A stretch of DNA of 64,000 nt from Microbacterium flavum (GCF_018717645.1 NZ_JAFLHG010000004.1:214993-278992); one strand, 5' to 3'; counted from the stretch's first letter, positions 9,914 to 18,622 are shown. A program made the numbers and translations. Notes: a model not told the origin generated them from the letters alone.

Positions 9914-11428
9914 CTATTCGGCGAGCGCCTCGACGGCGCTGACCCGCGTCGCGAGCCGCGTGGGGACGACGGCCGCGACGAGCGTGAGCATGGCGATCGC
10001 GGCGATCACGACGAGCACGGGCACCCACGGGATCGCGGGCGCGACGAGCGTCGGGGACGTAAACGAGGGCGGCGCCGCCACCGACCCGAGGAGCGACTGC
10101 GCGGCGATCCACCCGTAGGCGATGCCGAGCAGCAGGCCGAAGGCGAGGGCGGTGATCGTCACGTGCACCGCCTCGAGCAGGACGACGCGGCGCACCTGAC
10201 CGGACGTGAGCCCGAGCGCACGCAGGAGGCCGAGCTCGCGCCGGCGCTGCACGACACCGATCGTCAGGAGGTTGACGAGCCCGACGGCGGCGATGACGGC
10301 GGATACGGCGACAAGGCCCATCATGATGGCGGCGAAGGTGTCCATGATCCGCCCGAACTCGGCGGGCGGCTCGCCGCCGGAGGATGCCGTGAACACCGCC
10401 TTCAGCGACTCGTTCGCGACTGCGAACATCACCACGAGCGTGACGCCCATGACGACGCCGATGGCCATGCGGCTGGAGCGCTCGGGGTAGCGCAGCGCGT
10501 TCTCGGCCGCGAGCCGCGCGGGCGCGGAGCGACCGAACGCCCGACCAGTGAGCCGCAGGAGGGGCGGCATGATGACCACCGCCCCGAGGCTGAGGCCGGT
10601 GAACGAGAGGATGCCGCCGAAGAACGCGACCGCGATGCCGAGCGGGGTGACGAGACCGATCGCGACCCCGGCCGCGAGGAGCAGGGCACCCGTGATGGTC
10701 ATGACGAGCGCGGTGACGTTGCGCCCCCGGCTCCGGGCGACCTCGCCGTGCGAGCGCGGGGCGGATCCGCCGATCGCCTCGAGGGGAGTCACCTCCAGCA
10801 CGCGACGCGATCCGCTCCACGCGCCCGCCCACGTCGTCAGTGCGACCACCACGGCGGGGACGAGCAGGATCGGCTGGACCACGCCGTACCCGGTCGAGAT
10901 GCCCAGCGCGGCATCCGCCCATCGCAGAAGGATCGCCGCGGCGGCGGTTCCGGCGACGAGTCCGGTGACGGCGCCGATCGTGCCGACGGCGGCGCCCTGT
11001 GCGGCGACAGCCCCCCGTTGCGAGCGGGCAGAGGCGCCGATGAGGCGCAGAAGCGCGATCTGCCGTGTCCGCCCCGCGACGATCGTCGCGAAGGTGTTCG
11101 CCGTCACGATCGCCGCGACGTACACGGCGACGCCCACGAGGAGGACGCTCAGGATGCCGACGACGAGCGTCAGCGTGTCGCCGGCGAGCGCCTCCTCGCT
11201 GTTCGCCCACGCGCCGATGTAGCCGGTCGCGCTCAGCAGGAGCACGCCGAAGGCCGTCGAGATCGCGGCGACGAGCACCGTCGCCCCCATCCCCCGTTCG
11301 CGCAGCGCCGCGGCGAGGCGGGAGCTCCCCGACGCGCGACGGGCCTTGCCGTGCGGCATCCCGTCGCCCGCGGATGCCGAGGGCACCGGCCGTGCGTCGC
11401 GGACGTCGACGGAGGATGCCGCGGTCAT
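9914..11428 (-). CDS. ABC transporter permease, FtsX/MacB type
   Basis: A 504-aa membrane protein. A basic N-terminal tail is followed by hydrophobic segments near residues 50-75, 87-110, 130-175 and 190-205, then a second half with segments near 250-300, 365-395 and 420-490. Two FtsX-like domains are visible, each with the typical R-R-R-E-L-G-L-L-R-A-L-G coupling motif (second copy) or a related R-T-R-Q-I-A-L-L-R-L-I-G (first copy). Such exporters often expel peptides or antibiotics, or act in envelope stress. It overlaps the ATPase gene by 4 bp (ATGA), so the two are co-translated. The two-component genes directly upstream on the same strand are probable regulators. Confidence 0.9.
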   Translation of the reverse strand: MTAASSVDVRDARPVPSASAGDGMPHGKARRASGSSRLAAALRERGMGATVLVAAISTAFGVLLLSATGYIGAWANSEEALAGDTLTLVVGILSVLLVGVAVYVAAIVTANTFATIVAGRTRQIALLRLIGASARSQRGAVAAQGAAVGTIGAVTGLVAGTAAAAILLRWADAALGISTGYGVVQPILLVPAVVVALTTWAGAWSGSRRVLEVTPLEAIGGSAPRSHGEVARSRGRNVTALVMTITGALLLAAGVAIGLVTPLGIAVAFFGGILSFTGLSLGAVVIMPPLLRLTGRAFGRSAPARLAAENALRYPERSSRMAIGVVMGVTLVVMFAVANESLKAVFTASSGGEPPAEFGRIMDTFAAIMMGLVAVSAVIAAVGLVNLLTIGVVQRRRELGLLRALGLTSGQVRRVVLLEAVHVTITALAFGLLLGIAYGWIAAQSLLGSVAAPPSFTSPTLVAPAIPWVPVLVVIAAIAMLTLVAAVVPTRLATRVSAVEALAE

Positions 11429-12186
11429 GCCGCCACCTCCGCCGCGAGCATGAACGCGGAGACCTGCGCGGCGCTCTGACGTGTCTTGTCGGCGACGATG
11501 TGGCCGTCACCGAGGAAGACGACCCGATCGGCGTGGGCGGCCGCCACCGGGTCGTGGGTGACCATCGCGATCGACTGCCCGTGCTCGCGGCTCGCGGCGG
11601 CGAGGAGCGTGAGAACCTCCCGGCTCGACCGGGAGTCGAGGTTGCCTGTCGGCTCGTCGGCGAAGACGAGGTCGGGCCCCGTGGCGAGCGCGCGGGCGAT
11701 CGCCACCCGCTGCTGCTGACCGCCGGAGAGCTGGTGCGGCCGGTGGCGCAGGCGGGCGCCGAGCCCCAGGGTCTCGACGAGCCCGTCGATGCGGGCACGC
11801 TCGAGCGCGCTCGGTCGGCGCCCGTCGAGGTCGAAGGGCAGCAGGATGTTCCCCATCGCATCCAGGGTGGGCACGAGGTTGAACGCCTGGAAGACGAAGC
11901 CGACCCGGCGGCGACGCAGGAGCGTCAGCTCCAGGTCGCCGAGCCCCGTGATCTCGGTGTCGCCGATCCACGCGCGCCCCGAGGAGGGGGCGTCGAGCCC
12001 GGCCATGATGTGCATGAGGGTGGACTTGCCCGATCCGGATGGTCCCATGATCGCGGTGAACTCGCCGCGACGGATGCCGACGCTGACGTCGTCGAGGGCG
12101 CGCACGCCCGACTCGCCCGCCCCGTAGGTCTTCGTGAGGTTCTGCACGCGGGCGGCGAGGCCCAGCTGCGTCGTCGTGATCTCCAT
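11425..12186 (-). CDS. ABC transporter ATP-binding protein (MacB/LolD type)
   Basis: A 253-aa ATPase with Walker A GPSGSGKST, signature [15 protein letters not shown], Walker B LVFADEPTGNLD and switch His in VTHDP. The LDSRSSREVL segment after Walker B is typical of the LolD/MacB/FtsE group that partners FtsX-type permeases. The start at 12186 was preferred to an upstream ATG (12249) because it begins the conserved fold and follows TAGCGT (12199-12194) by 7 bases. It is translationally coupled to the permease gene and powers that exporter from the cytosolic side. Confidence 0.95.
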   Translation of the reverse strand: MEITTTQLGLAARVQNLTKTYGAGESGVRALDDVSVGIRRGEFTAIMGPSGSGKSTLMHIMAGLDAPSSGRAWIGDTEITGLGDLELTLLRRRRVGFVFQAFNLVPTLDAMGNILLPFDLDGRRPSALERARIDGLVETLGLGARLRHRPHQLSGGQQQRVAIARALATGPDLVFADEPTGNLDSRSSREVLTLLAAASREHGQSIAMVTHDPVAAAHADRVVFLGDGHIVADKTRQSAAQVSAFMLAAEVAA

Positions 12187-12316
12187 GCTCTCGACGCTAC
12201 GGAGGGCGCCCCCGCCGGCGCCTCGGCCGCAGGTCGCGCCGGCGTACATCGCGAGGATGATCCGCCGCGCGTGCCGCGCGTGCCGTGCCGGGGCGGGCCG
12301 TGCCGGGCCGCGTGCG

Positions 12317-12385
12317 CCGAAAGCAGGCTGGATCGGCCGTTCGGTGGCGCCGGGGCCCCGCGAGGTCGATCGAGCCTGCTTTCGG
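12317..12385. repeat. 69-bp hairpin element, copy 2
   Basis: CCGAAAGCAGGCT at the left end is mirrored by AGCCTGCTTTCGG at the right end (13 bp perfect). After one mismatch GATCG pairs with CGATC, giving arms of about 22 bp with two mismatches. Copy 1 at 9102 has ACCG where this copy has ATCG, and in both copies the opposite arm changes to match. It lies in the 279-bp gap between the ABC ATPase and the response regulator. That gap also holds CGTGCCG-type repeats to the left and GCGCTG triplication to the right. Confidence 0.85.
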
Positions 12386-12465
12386 AGCGCGAACGGCCGG
12401 TCACGGCAGCGTGGCCCGAGCCGGACCCGCCCAGGCGCTGGCGCTGGCGCTGGCTCTGGGGGCGG

Positions 12466-13125
12466 TCAGGCGAGGCCGTGCTCGAAGGCGAAGACCACGA
12501 GCTGGACGCGGTCGCGGAGCGCCAGCTTGGCGAGGATGCGGCTGATGTGGGTCTTCACCGTCGCCTCGGAGAGGTATTCGCGCTGCGCGATCTCCGCGTT
12601 CGACAGGCCGCGGGCGGCGAGCGCGAAGATCTCCCGTTCTCGCTCGGTGAGCTCGCCGTACGCCGGCGGTACGGGCGCCGTCGCCGGCCCCATGACGTGC
12701 GCGAACAGGTCGCGGGTGGCGGATGCCGCGATGACGGCGGAGCCGGCGTGCACGGTGCGGATCGCCGCCAGGAGGAACTCGGGGTCGGCGTCCTTCAGGA
12801 GGAATCCACTCGCCCCCTGCTGGATCGCGCGCGCCGCCGCCTCGTCGAGGTCGAACGTCGTGAGCATCACGACTCGCGGCGGGTGGTCGCCGAACGAGGT
12901 GTCGGCGAGAAGCTCTGACGTGGCGGCGAGGCCGTCCCGCACCGGCATCCGGATGTCCATGAGGACGACGTCGGGGCGGGCGGCACGGACGACCCGCACG
13001 CCCTCCTCCCCGTCGCCCGCCTCGCCGACGACCTCGAGGTCGGGCTGCGAATCGATGACCATGCGGATGCCGGCACGGAACAGCGCCTGGTCGTCGACGA
13101 GCACGACGCGGATGGGCGCGCTCAT
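12466..13125 (-). CDS. NarL/LuxR-type response regulator
   Basis: A 219-aa protein. The receiver domain (residues 1-125) has acidic pair Asp11-Asp12, phospho-acceptor Asp57 in LMDIRMP and the conserved Lys in GFLLKD. The C-terminal LuxR-type HTH (about 155-215) begins ELTEREREIFALAARGLSNAEIA and includes EATVKTHISRILAKL. It is the output partner of the histidine kinase encoded just upstream, with a 4-bp overlap. The adjacent FtsX-type exporter is a likely target. No binding site can be identified with confidence. Confidence 0.95.
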   Translation of the reverse strand: MSAPIRVVLVDDQALFRAGIRMVIDSQPDLEVVGEAGDGEEGVRVVRAARPDVVLMDIRMPVRDGLAATSELLADTSFGDHPPRVVMLTTFDLDEAAARAIQQGASGFLLKDADPEFLLAAIRTVHAGSAVIAASATRDLFAHVMGPATAPVPPAYGELTEREREIFALAARGLSNAEIAQREYLSEATVKTHISRILAKLALRDRVQLVVFAFEHGLA

Positions 13126-14372
13126 GTGGCATCCGCCCGGGGAAGAGTCGCGCTGACGATGAAGCAGCCGGAGGGGTCGGCGCCCGCGTCGAGGGTGCCG
13201 CCGACCAGCTGGGCGCGCTCGCGCATGCCGATGAGGCCGTGTCCGCGGCTCGCGCCGGCGACCTCGGGGATCGGCCGGCGCAGCGCATTGGCGACGATCA
13301 TCTCCACGCGATCATCGTGCCACGCGAGCCGGACGTCGACGCGCCCTGCCGCTGTCCCCGCCGGGGCTCCGGCGTCCTGGCCGCCGCGGGCTCCGTGGCG
13401 CAGCGCGTTCGTGAGCGCCTCCTGCAGGATGCGGTACACCGCGAGCTGGGTGGCGGCCGGGATGTCGCCCCGCGGCGCGGGATCCACATCCACCGCGAGG
13501 TCGACGCCGGCGGCCCGGACCTGCGCGTAGAGCTGCTCGAGGTCGGCGAGCGTGGGCTGAGGCCCCTCGGCCTGGGTGTGCCGGAGCTGCGTGAGGAGCA
13601 TGCGCACGTCGGCGAGCGCCGCCCGCGCGGTCGCCGAGATCGTGCCGAGGGCGCGGGATGCCGCCTCGGGATCAGCCGCGGCGGCGTACCGCGCGCCGTC
13701 GGCCTGCGCGATGACGACCGCGAGCGAGTGTGCGACGACGTCGTGCATGTCCCTCGCGATGCGCGTGCGCTCCGCCTCCGCCGCGGCCTCGGATTCGGCG
13801 GCCTGCTGGGCCTGCCGATTCTCCCGCGCGCGTAGGCCGGAGCGTACGAGAGCGCCGATCGTCCAGGCCAGCAGGAGCGCCAGGGCCGAGGCGATGAAGG
13901 TCATCACGGCGGCGAAGACGTACGTGCGCAGCTGCCCCACATCGCCCGAGCCGATGATCTCCATGGCGCCGGGGATGATGAGGTACACCGCGATCGCCGC
14001 AGCGCCCGCGAGCGACGAGGCGAACCCGATCCAGAACAGCCGCCGCGTGCCGTAGGCGGCGGTCGTGTACAGCACGCCGAAGATCGCGAGATTCGCGGGC
14101 AGCGGCGGAAGCCCGGCGGACATCTGCACGATCGCGGCGACCCAGCAGATCGCGAGGGCGAGCCCCGGAGAGAGACGGCGCAGGGCCAGGGCTCCCGAGA
14201 AGGCGAGCAGGAGCACCAGCGCGATGAGCAGCGCGATGTGCATGTTCACGACGCCGGAGCCGATCGAAGATCCGCGCCACGGGATGAGCGTCGCCGCGAG
14301 GGCGAACAGCGCGAAGAGCGTCGCCGCGAGGATGTCGAGGGTCAGCTGGAGGCGCGTGAGCGGGCGGAACAC
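13122..14372 (-). CDS. Sensor histidine kinase, HisKA_3 (DesK/NarX-like)
   Basis: A 416-aa membrane kinase with about five hydrophobic segments in residues 15-175, a coiled linker (about 180-205), the HisKA_3 dimerisation motif RDMHDVVAHSL with phospho-acceptor His210, and an ATPase domain with LQEALTNALRHG (N-box) and GHGLIGMRERA (G-box). It lacks a large extracellular domain, so it may sense the membrane or its transporter. GTG 14372 lies 6 bases after TAGCGT (14384-14379), which suggests leaderless expression. It overlaps the response-regulator gene by 4 bp. The arrangement of kinase, regulator and ABC exporter resembles bacterial envelope-stress or peptide-resistance modules. Confidence 0.93.
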   Translation of the reverse strand: MFRPLTRLQLTLDILAATLFALFALAATLIPWRGSSIGSGVVNMHIALLIALVLLLAFSGALALRRLSPGLALAICWVAAIVQMSAGLPPLPANLAIFGVLYTTAAYGTRRLFWIGFASSLAGAAAIAVYLIIPGAMEIIGSGDVGQLRTYVFAAVMTFIASALALLLAWTIGALVRSGLRARENRQAQQAAESEAAAEAERTRIARDMHDVVAHSLAVVIAQADGARYAAAADPEAASRALGTISATARAALADVRMLLTQLRHTQAEGPQPTLADLEQLYAQVRAAGVDLAVDVDPAPRGDIPAATQLAVYRILQEALTNALRHGARGGQDAGAPAGTAAGRVDVRLAWHDDRVEMIVANALRRPIPEVAGASRGHGLIGMRERAQLVGGTLDAGADPSGCFIVSATLPRADAT

Positions 14373-14422
14373 GCTTCGACGCTACGCGAGCGCCTGCGCA
14401 GCGACATCCTCCCTGAGATGTA

Positions 14423-14875
14423 TCAGCGAGCCGTCGGGACGACGGGACGGTGCTCGTAGAAGGTCTGCAGGACGACGGTCGTGCGCGTGCGGACGTTCGC
14501 GGCCATGCGGATGTCGCGGATGAGGTCTTCCAGCGCGCGCGGCGAGGCGACGCGGACGAACAGCATGTACGCGGCGTCGCCCGCGATCGAGTGGCACGCC
14601 TCGATCGCGTCGAGGTGCTCGAGGAGCTCGGGTGCGATGTCCGGCTGGGCGGGGTCCAGCGGCGTGATCTCGACGAAGGCCGAGAGGGGCCGGCCGGCCG
14701 CCTCGGGGTCGAGGGTCGCGCGGTATCCCGTGATGACACCGCGGGACTCGAGCCGCCGAAGGCGCGCCTGCACCGCGGACACCGAGAGGCCGGTCGCCGC
14801 GGAGAGGTCGGAGAGCGTCGCCCGCCCGTCACGGGAGACCTCGCCCAGGATTCGAAGGTCGACAGCGTCATCCAT
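14423..14875 (-). CDS. Lrp/AsnC-family transcriptional regulator
   Basis: A 150-aa protein of normal Lrp size. The HTH (about residues 1-60, LSDLSAATGLSVSAVQARLR) is followed by an alpha-beta ligand-binding RAM domain (about 65-145) with GDAAYMLFVRV. Lrp proteins bind amino acids or related small molecules and commonly control a divergent target. Here the divergent genes encode a DUF6421 protein and an SDR enzyme, separated by only 73 bp with two AT-rich dyads. ATG 14875 gives the normal family N-terminus. Autoregulation and control of the divergent pair are likely but not shown. Confidence 0.93.
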   Translation of the reverse strand: MDDAVDLRILGEVSRDGRATLSDLSAATGLSVSAVQARLRRLESRGVITGYRATLDPEAAGRPLSAFVEITPLDPAQPDIAPELLEHLDAIEACHSIAGDAAYMLFVRVASPRALEDLIRDIRMAANVRTRTTVVLQTFYEHRPVVPTAR

Positions 14876-14948
14876 GCATGGAATAATACCGGAGTCGGCG
14901 CTTCTGCGCCGGAAATATTCCTGTCTGCGCCGATCGGAGGTGCCCACC
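14876..14948. promoter_or_regulatory. Divergent promoter/operator between Lrp and DUF6421 genes
   Basis: This 73-bp gap is unusually AT-rich for the window. It contains GGAATAATACC (14880-14890) and GGAAATATTCC (14911-14921), near-dyads about 31 bp apart, with a perfect hairpin CGGCGC-TTCT-GCGCCG (14896-14911) between them. A strong Shine-Dalgarno GGAGGT (14936-14941) precedes the DUF6421 ATG by 7 bases. The two dyads, three helical turns apart, are good candidates for Lrp binding sites. Confidence 0.6.
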
Positions 14949-16394
14949 ATGTCCCTTCTCACCACGCCGTCGAAGTCCGTCATCGGAGAGCCCGAGGTTG
15001 TCGAAGACAACCGACCGACAGCGCCGATTGTCGAAGACAACCGACCGACGACGCCGATTGTCGAAGACGGTCGCGAGCTCCGTGCGCAGCCGGCATGGCT
15101 CCTCCTGAAGGATGCCGCGACCGCGCTGCAGCCCCTGCAGGCCGCGGACGGATCGATCCCCGACGCCGGCGACCACGCGGCCGCACGCGAACTCGTCGCG
15201 TCCATCACGACGTCGATCGCCGCCCTCGCGCCGCTGTTCCCGCACGATCGCGCGTATCTGGAGGCATCCGTCGTCGATTTCGATCGCTGGGTCGAGAGCG
15301 GCTTCGCCGTCCCCGACTTCCTCGACTCGCTCGTCGCCTTCCAACCGCAGGAGCACCGCATCGATGGGCTCCCCCACCTCGTCGTCTTCCCGATGTACAC
15401 GCAGAACGGCTCGCGCAGCCGGCTCGTGGAGGCGCTCCTGTGCGAGGTGATCTGGCCGGAGTTCATCGCCGAGCTCGAGCAGACGTACACGAACCGTCTG
15501 TTCGTGAGCCTTCGCCTGCTTGATTTCACCCCCGGATACGACACGAACTCGGCCGTGCTGTTCCCCGAGACGGTCGCGATGCGCGAGGTTCCGACCTTCA
15601 CGTGGGGCGCGATCTTCCAGGATCGCGAGGCCGCGCGCTTCCGCCGGGTCGTGGCCGCAGCATCCGAGATCACGAAGCTCGACCTGCCGGCGGGCGCCGC
15701 ACGGATGCTGTCCCACCAGCGCCTCACCGAGGACACCTTCGTGATGTGGGACCTCATCCACGACCGCTCGCACATGCGCGGCGATCTGCCGTTCGATCCG
15801 TTCATGATCAAGCAGCGGATGCCGTTCTTCCTGTACTCGCTCGAGGAGCTGCGCTGCGATCTCACCGCCTACCGGGCCTGTGTCGAGCTCGGTTCGCGAG
15901 ACGACGCGATCGGTGAGCACGCGCGGCTCGTGCAGTACGCGGTGCTGTTCGACCGGATCTTCCGCTTCGCCATCACCGGCTCGCGGGTGCGCAACTACGA
16001 CGGGCTCGGCGGGCAGCTGCTGTTCGCGTGGCTGCACCAGCGCGGCGTGCTCCACTGGACCGACACGCAGCTCGCGTTCGACTGGGATGCGGTCCCGGCC
16101 GCCGTCATCGAGCTGTCGGATGCCATCGATCGCCTGTACTGGGAGTCGATCGACCGGCCGAAGGTGGCGCACTGGCTCGCCGCGTACGAGCTCGTCCGCT
16201 CGGTCGTCACCCCGCACCCCGCGTCGCAATGGGCGCGCGGTCTGCCGCGGGAGGTTCTCGCCGGCGCCCCGAAGGGGTACACCGACGCCGTCCTGGACGA
16301 CGAGTTCCCCCTGTCGATGTTCTTCGAGGCGCTCGAGAAGAAGATGCGGGACGTCATCTCCGCGACGGCCGGGATCACCGGACGCGATGACTGA
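14949..16394 (+). CDS. DUF6421 family protein
   Basis: A 481-aa soluble protein that I recognise as the actinobacterial family DUF6421, whose function is not known. It has a variable N-terminus with two and a half copies of a VEDNRPT-type repeat, then a long, well-structured body with LPHLVVFPMYTQNGS, FTPGYDTNSAVLFPET, TEDTFVMWDLIHDRSHMRGDLPFDPFMIKQRMPFF and GQLLFAWLHQRGVLHW. The His/Asp-rich segment WDLIHDRSHMRGDLP could bind metal, but this is a guess. GGAGGT lies 7 bases before ATG 14949. It overlaps the following SDR gene by 8 bp, so the two are probably co-translated and functionally linked. Confidence 0.85.
   Translation: MSLLTTPSKSVIGEPEVVEDNRPTAPIVEDNRPTTPIVEDGRELRAQPAWLLLKDAATALQPLQAADGSIPDAGDHAAARELVASITTSIAALAPLFPHDRAYLEASVVDFDRWVESGFAVPDFLDSLVAFQPQEHRIDGLPHLVVFPMYTQNGSRSRLVEALLCEVIWPEFIAELEQTYTNRLFVSLRLLDFTPGYDTNSAVLFPETVAMREVPTFTWGAIFQDREAARFRRVVAAASEITKLDLPAGAARMLSHQRLTEDTFVMWDLIHDRSHMRGDLPFDPFMIKQRMPFFLYSLEELRCDLTAYRACVELGSRDDAIGEHARLVQYAVLFDRIFRFAITGSRVRNYDGLGGQLLFAWLHQRGVLHWTDTQLAFDWDAVPAAVIELSDAIDRLYWESIDRPKVAHWLAAYELVRSVVTPHPASQWARGLPREVLAGAPKGYTDAVLDDEFPLSMFFEALEKKMRDVISATAGITGRDD
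14998..15070. repeat. 30-bp palindromic tandem repeat at the 5' end of the DUF6421 gene
   Basis: Two full 30-bp units (14998-15027, 15028-15057) and a partial third (15058-15070) each begin with the dyad TTGTC-GAA-GACAA; the third is degenerate. In the first unit the dyad extends to GGTTGTC-GAA-GACAACC (14996-15012), a perfect 7-bp stem with a 3-nt loop. The repeat is in frame, adds 10 codons per unit, and starts about 50 bp after the start codon. Confidence 0.9.
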
Positions 16395-17094
16395 GCAGGC
16401 GGCAGCCGCCTCGGCCGGAGCGCAGGGTCGCACCGTCGTGATCGCGGGCGCGACGAGCGCGAGCGGGCTCGCCGCCGCCCGGGCGCTCGCGGACGCGGGA
16501 GCGCGGGTGATCGCGGTGGGCCGCGACCACACGAAGCTCGACGCGCTCGCGACGGCCCTCGCCGACAGCGGTCACGTCCGCACGGTCGTGTGCGATCTGC
16601 AGGATGCCGATGAGGTGCAGTCGCTCGTGGGCGCGCTCCGCCACGACGGGGTGCGCATCGACGGCATCCTGCACCTCGTCGGCGGTTGGCGCGGCGGCGG
16701 CGGACTGCCGGGCCAGAGCGACGAGGACTTCCGCGCGCTCGCGGGGGGCCTCACCGCGCTCCGCCACGTCACCCGCGAGTTCTGGCCCGACCTGATCGCC
16801 TCGGACGCCGCGCGGTGCGCGATCGTCTCCTCCACGGCGGTCGAGCGGCCGCTCGCGGGCGGCGCCAACTACGCCGCCGTCAAGGCGGCCGAGGAGGCCT
16901 GGGCGCGGGCGATGGCGCAGGGCTTCGCGAAAGACGCCCGCGATGCAGGCCGGACGCTGCGCGCGGCATCCGCCGTCTTCCGCGTGCGGACCCTTGCCGG
17001 ATCGGAAGGCGTCCTCGCGGATCGCTTCACGGGACTGTGGGATGCAGAGGCCTCCGCCGTCAACGACGCGGTGATCCCTCTCGAAGCTCTGTGA
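16387..17094 (+). CDS. SDR-family oxidoreductase
   Basis: A 235-aa short-chain dehydrogenase. The NAD(P)-binding motif is GATSASGLAAA (consensus GxxxxxG), VCDLQDAD marks the adenine-binding Asp, the catalytic Ser lies in AIVSSTAVE, and Tyr-x-x-x-Lys is present as NYAAVKAAEEAW. The protein is slightly short for a classical SDR and ends soon after the active-site helix region. Its start overlaps the DUF6421 gene by 8 bp. That suggests it acts on the same substrate or pathway as the DUF6421 protein, under the divergent Lrp regulator. The substrate is unknown. Confidence 0.9.
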   Translation: MTEQAAAASAGAQGRTVVIAGATSASGLAAARALADAGARVIAVGRDHTKLDALATALADSGHVRTVVCDLQDADEVQSLVGALRHDGVRIDGILHLVGGWRGGGGLPGQSDEDFRALAGGLTALRHVTREFWPDLIASDAARCAIVSSTAVERPLAGGANYAAVKAAEEAWARAMAQGFAKDARDAGRTLRAASAVFRVRTLAGSEGVLADRFTGLWDAEASAVNDAVIPLEAL

Positions 17095-17121
17095 GAGCGC
17101 TGAGAGCGCGCCGGGCGCGAC

Positions 17122-18567
17122 TCAGGAGAGGCCGGCGTCTCCGCCCCGCGCCTGCAGCGCCTGCGGCGGCGTGACCGCGCCGTCGGCACCCGTGTCCGCG
17201 GCGGCCGCCTCGTCGGCGGGGCCCGCCGCATCCACCTCGTACCCCCGCGAGAGCACCCGATAGGACCGGGTCGTGAAGGCGAGCACGCCGATGACCACCA
17301 TCACGAGACCCGCGACGAGGAACACCAGCGCGATGCCGCGGGCTTGGCCGTCGCCGAGCAGCCACGACCAGCTCGACCGCCCCGCGTCCGAGTCCATGTA
17401 CGGGATCACCCAGAACTGCGCGATCGGAGCGATGAGGAACGCGGTGATGGGCGCCGCGCCCGCCTCGAAGGTCGCCGCCGCGCCGAAGACGCGCCCCTGC
17501 GTCTGGAACGGCACCACCTTCTGGATGACCGTCTGCTCGGCGGACTCGATGATCGGCACGAGCGACATGTAGAGCCAGATGCCCAGCACGTACAGCCACC
17601 ACCAGTCGCGGATGGTGAACAGAGCGCCGAGGAGGCCCATGACGATCACCGCGAGGAGCATCGTGCGGATGGGGTTGCGGCCGAGGCCGCGCTTCGCGAC
17701 GATGGCGCCGCCGATGATGAACCCCGTCGAGGTCACGCCCAGCACGACGCCCCACATCTTCACGTCGAACAGCGTCAGGCCGTACGGGTCCATGAGCGCG
17801 AGGTAGACGCCGCCGATCAGGTTGTTGAACGTCGAGAAGAGGATCAGCGCGAACAGGCCGGGGACGGCTCGGATGGCGACCGCCGCGCCCGCGATGTCGA
17901 TCGCCTTCGTGCCGGGGGTGCGCTCCGGTTCCTCCTCGGGGATCCGGAGGGTCAGCAGGTGGACGAGCGCGACCGCGGTGAGGACCAGGGCGATCACGAG
18001 GGTCCACCCCATCCCGACGAGCCCGATCGCAAGCCCGGAGAAGACGCTCGTGACGAGGAACGCCAGGCCCTGAACCGTGCCCACCAGACCATTGGCGTTC
18101 GCATGGCGCTCCGTGGGCACGAGGAGAGTCACGGTGGTGGAGAGGGCGATGTTGCGCAGGTTCTCCACGACGGCACCCGCCAGGAGGATCCCCGAGAACA
18201 GCCAGAACCACGGCCCGCCCAGGTCGAGGATCGCGCGCTCGGGGAGGAGCAGGAAGATCACGCCCGCGATGGCGAACGCGACGAGGGTGAAGACCGCGGA
18301 CACCACCATGACCCGATGTTTGCGATGGCGGTCGACGAAGGTGCCGAACACCATGCCGAAGAGGGCGAGGAGCAGCATGTACGCCCCACCGATGATCCCC
18401 GTCGCGAGCACCGACCGCGTCTCGAGGTACACCCAGAAGGTGAGGGCGAACCAGAGGAAGCTCGTCGTCACGTTGGCGACGGCGGTGTTCACGAGCACGC
18501 CGAAGAACGTGCGCATGCCGCCGTGCGGTGCGGCGGACGGTGCCGCAGCGGTCTCCTCCGAGGTCAT
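17122..18567 (-). CDS. MFS transporter
   Basis: A 481-aa membrane protein with about 12 hydrophobic segments. The MFS cytoplasmic-loop motif appears as GTFVDRHRKHRVMV between segments 2 and 3. It resembles the MFS_3 (enterobactin exporter EntS-like) branch used for drug or siderophore efflux. The final ~55 residues are a hydrophilic Ala/Asp/Gly-rich tail. ATG 18567 follows TAGCCT (18579-18574) by 6 bases, indicating a leaderless mRNA. It converges on the SDR gene. The substrate cannot be deduced. Confidence 0.9.
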   Translation of the reverse strand: MTSEETAAAPSAAPHGGMRTFFGVLVNTAVANVTTSFLWFALTFWVYLETRSVLATGIIGGAYMLLLALFGMVFGTFVDRHRKHRVMVVSAVFTLVAFAIAGVIFLLLPERAILDLGGPWFWLFSGILLAGAVVENLRNIALSTTVTLLVPTERHANANGLVGTVQGLAFLVTSVFSGLAIGLVGMGWTLVIALVLTAVALVHLLTLRIPEEEPERTPGTKAIDIAGAAVAIRAVPGLFALILFSTFNNLIGGVYLALMDPYGLTLFDVKMWGVVLGVTSTGFIIGGAIVAKRGLGRNPIRTMLLAVIVMGLLGALFTIRDWWWLYVLGIWLYMSLVPIIESAEQTVIQKVVPFQTQGRVFGAAATFEAGAAPITAFLIAPIAQFWVIPYMDSDAGRSSWSWLLGDGQARGIALVFLVAGLVMVVIGVLAFTTRSYRVLSRGYEVDAAGPADEAAAADTGADGAVTPPQALQARGGDAGLS

Positions 18568-18622
18568 GCCGCGAGGCTAGCGGGCGCCTCGGACACGCGG
18601 AAGGGACGGACCCGGGGAGGGC

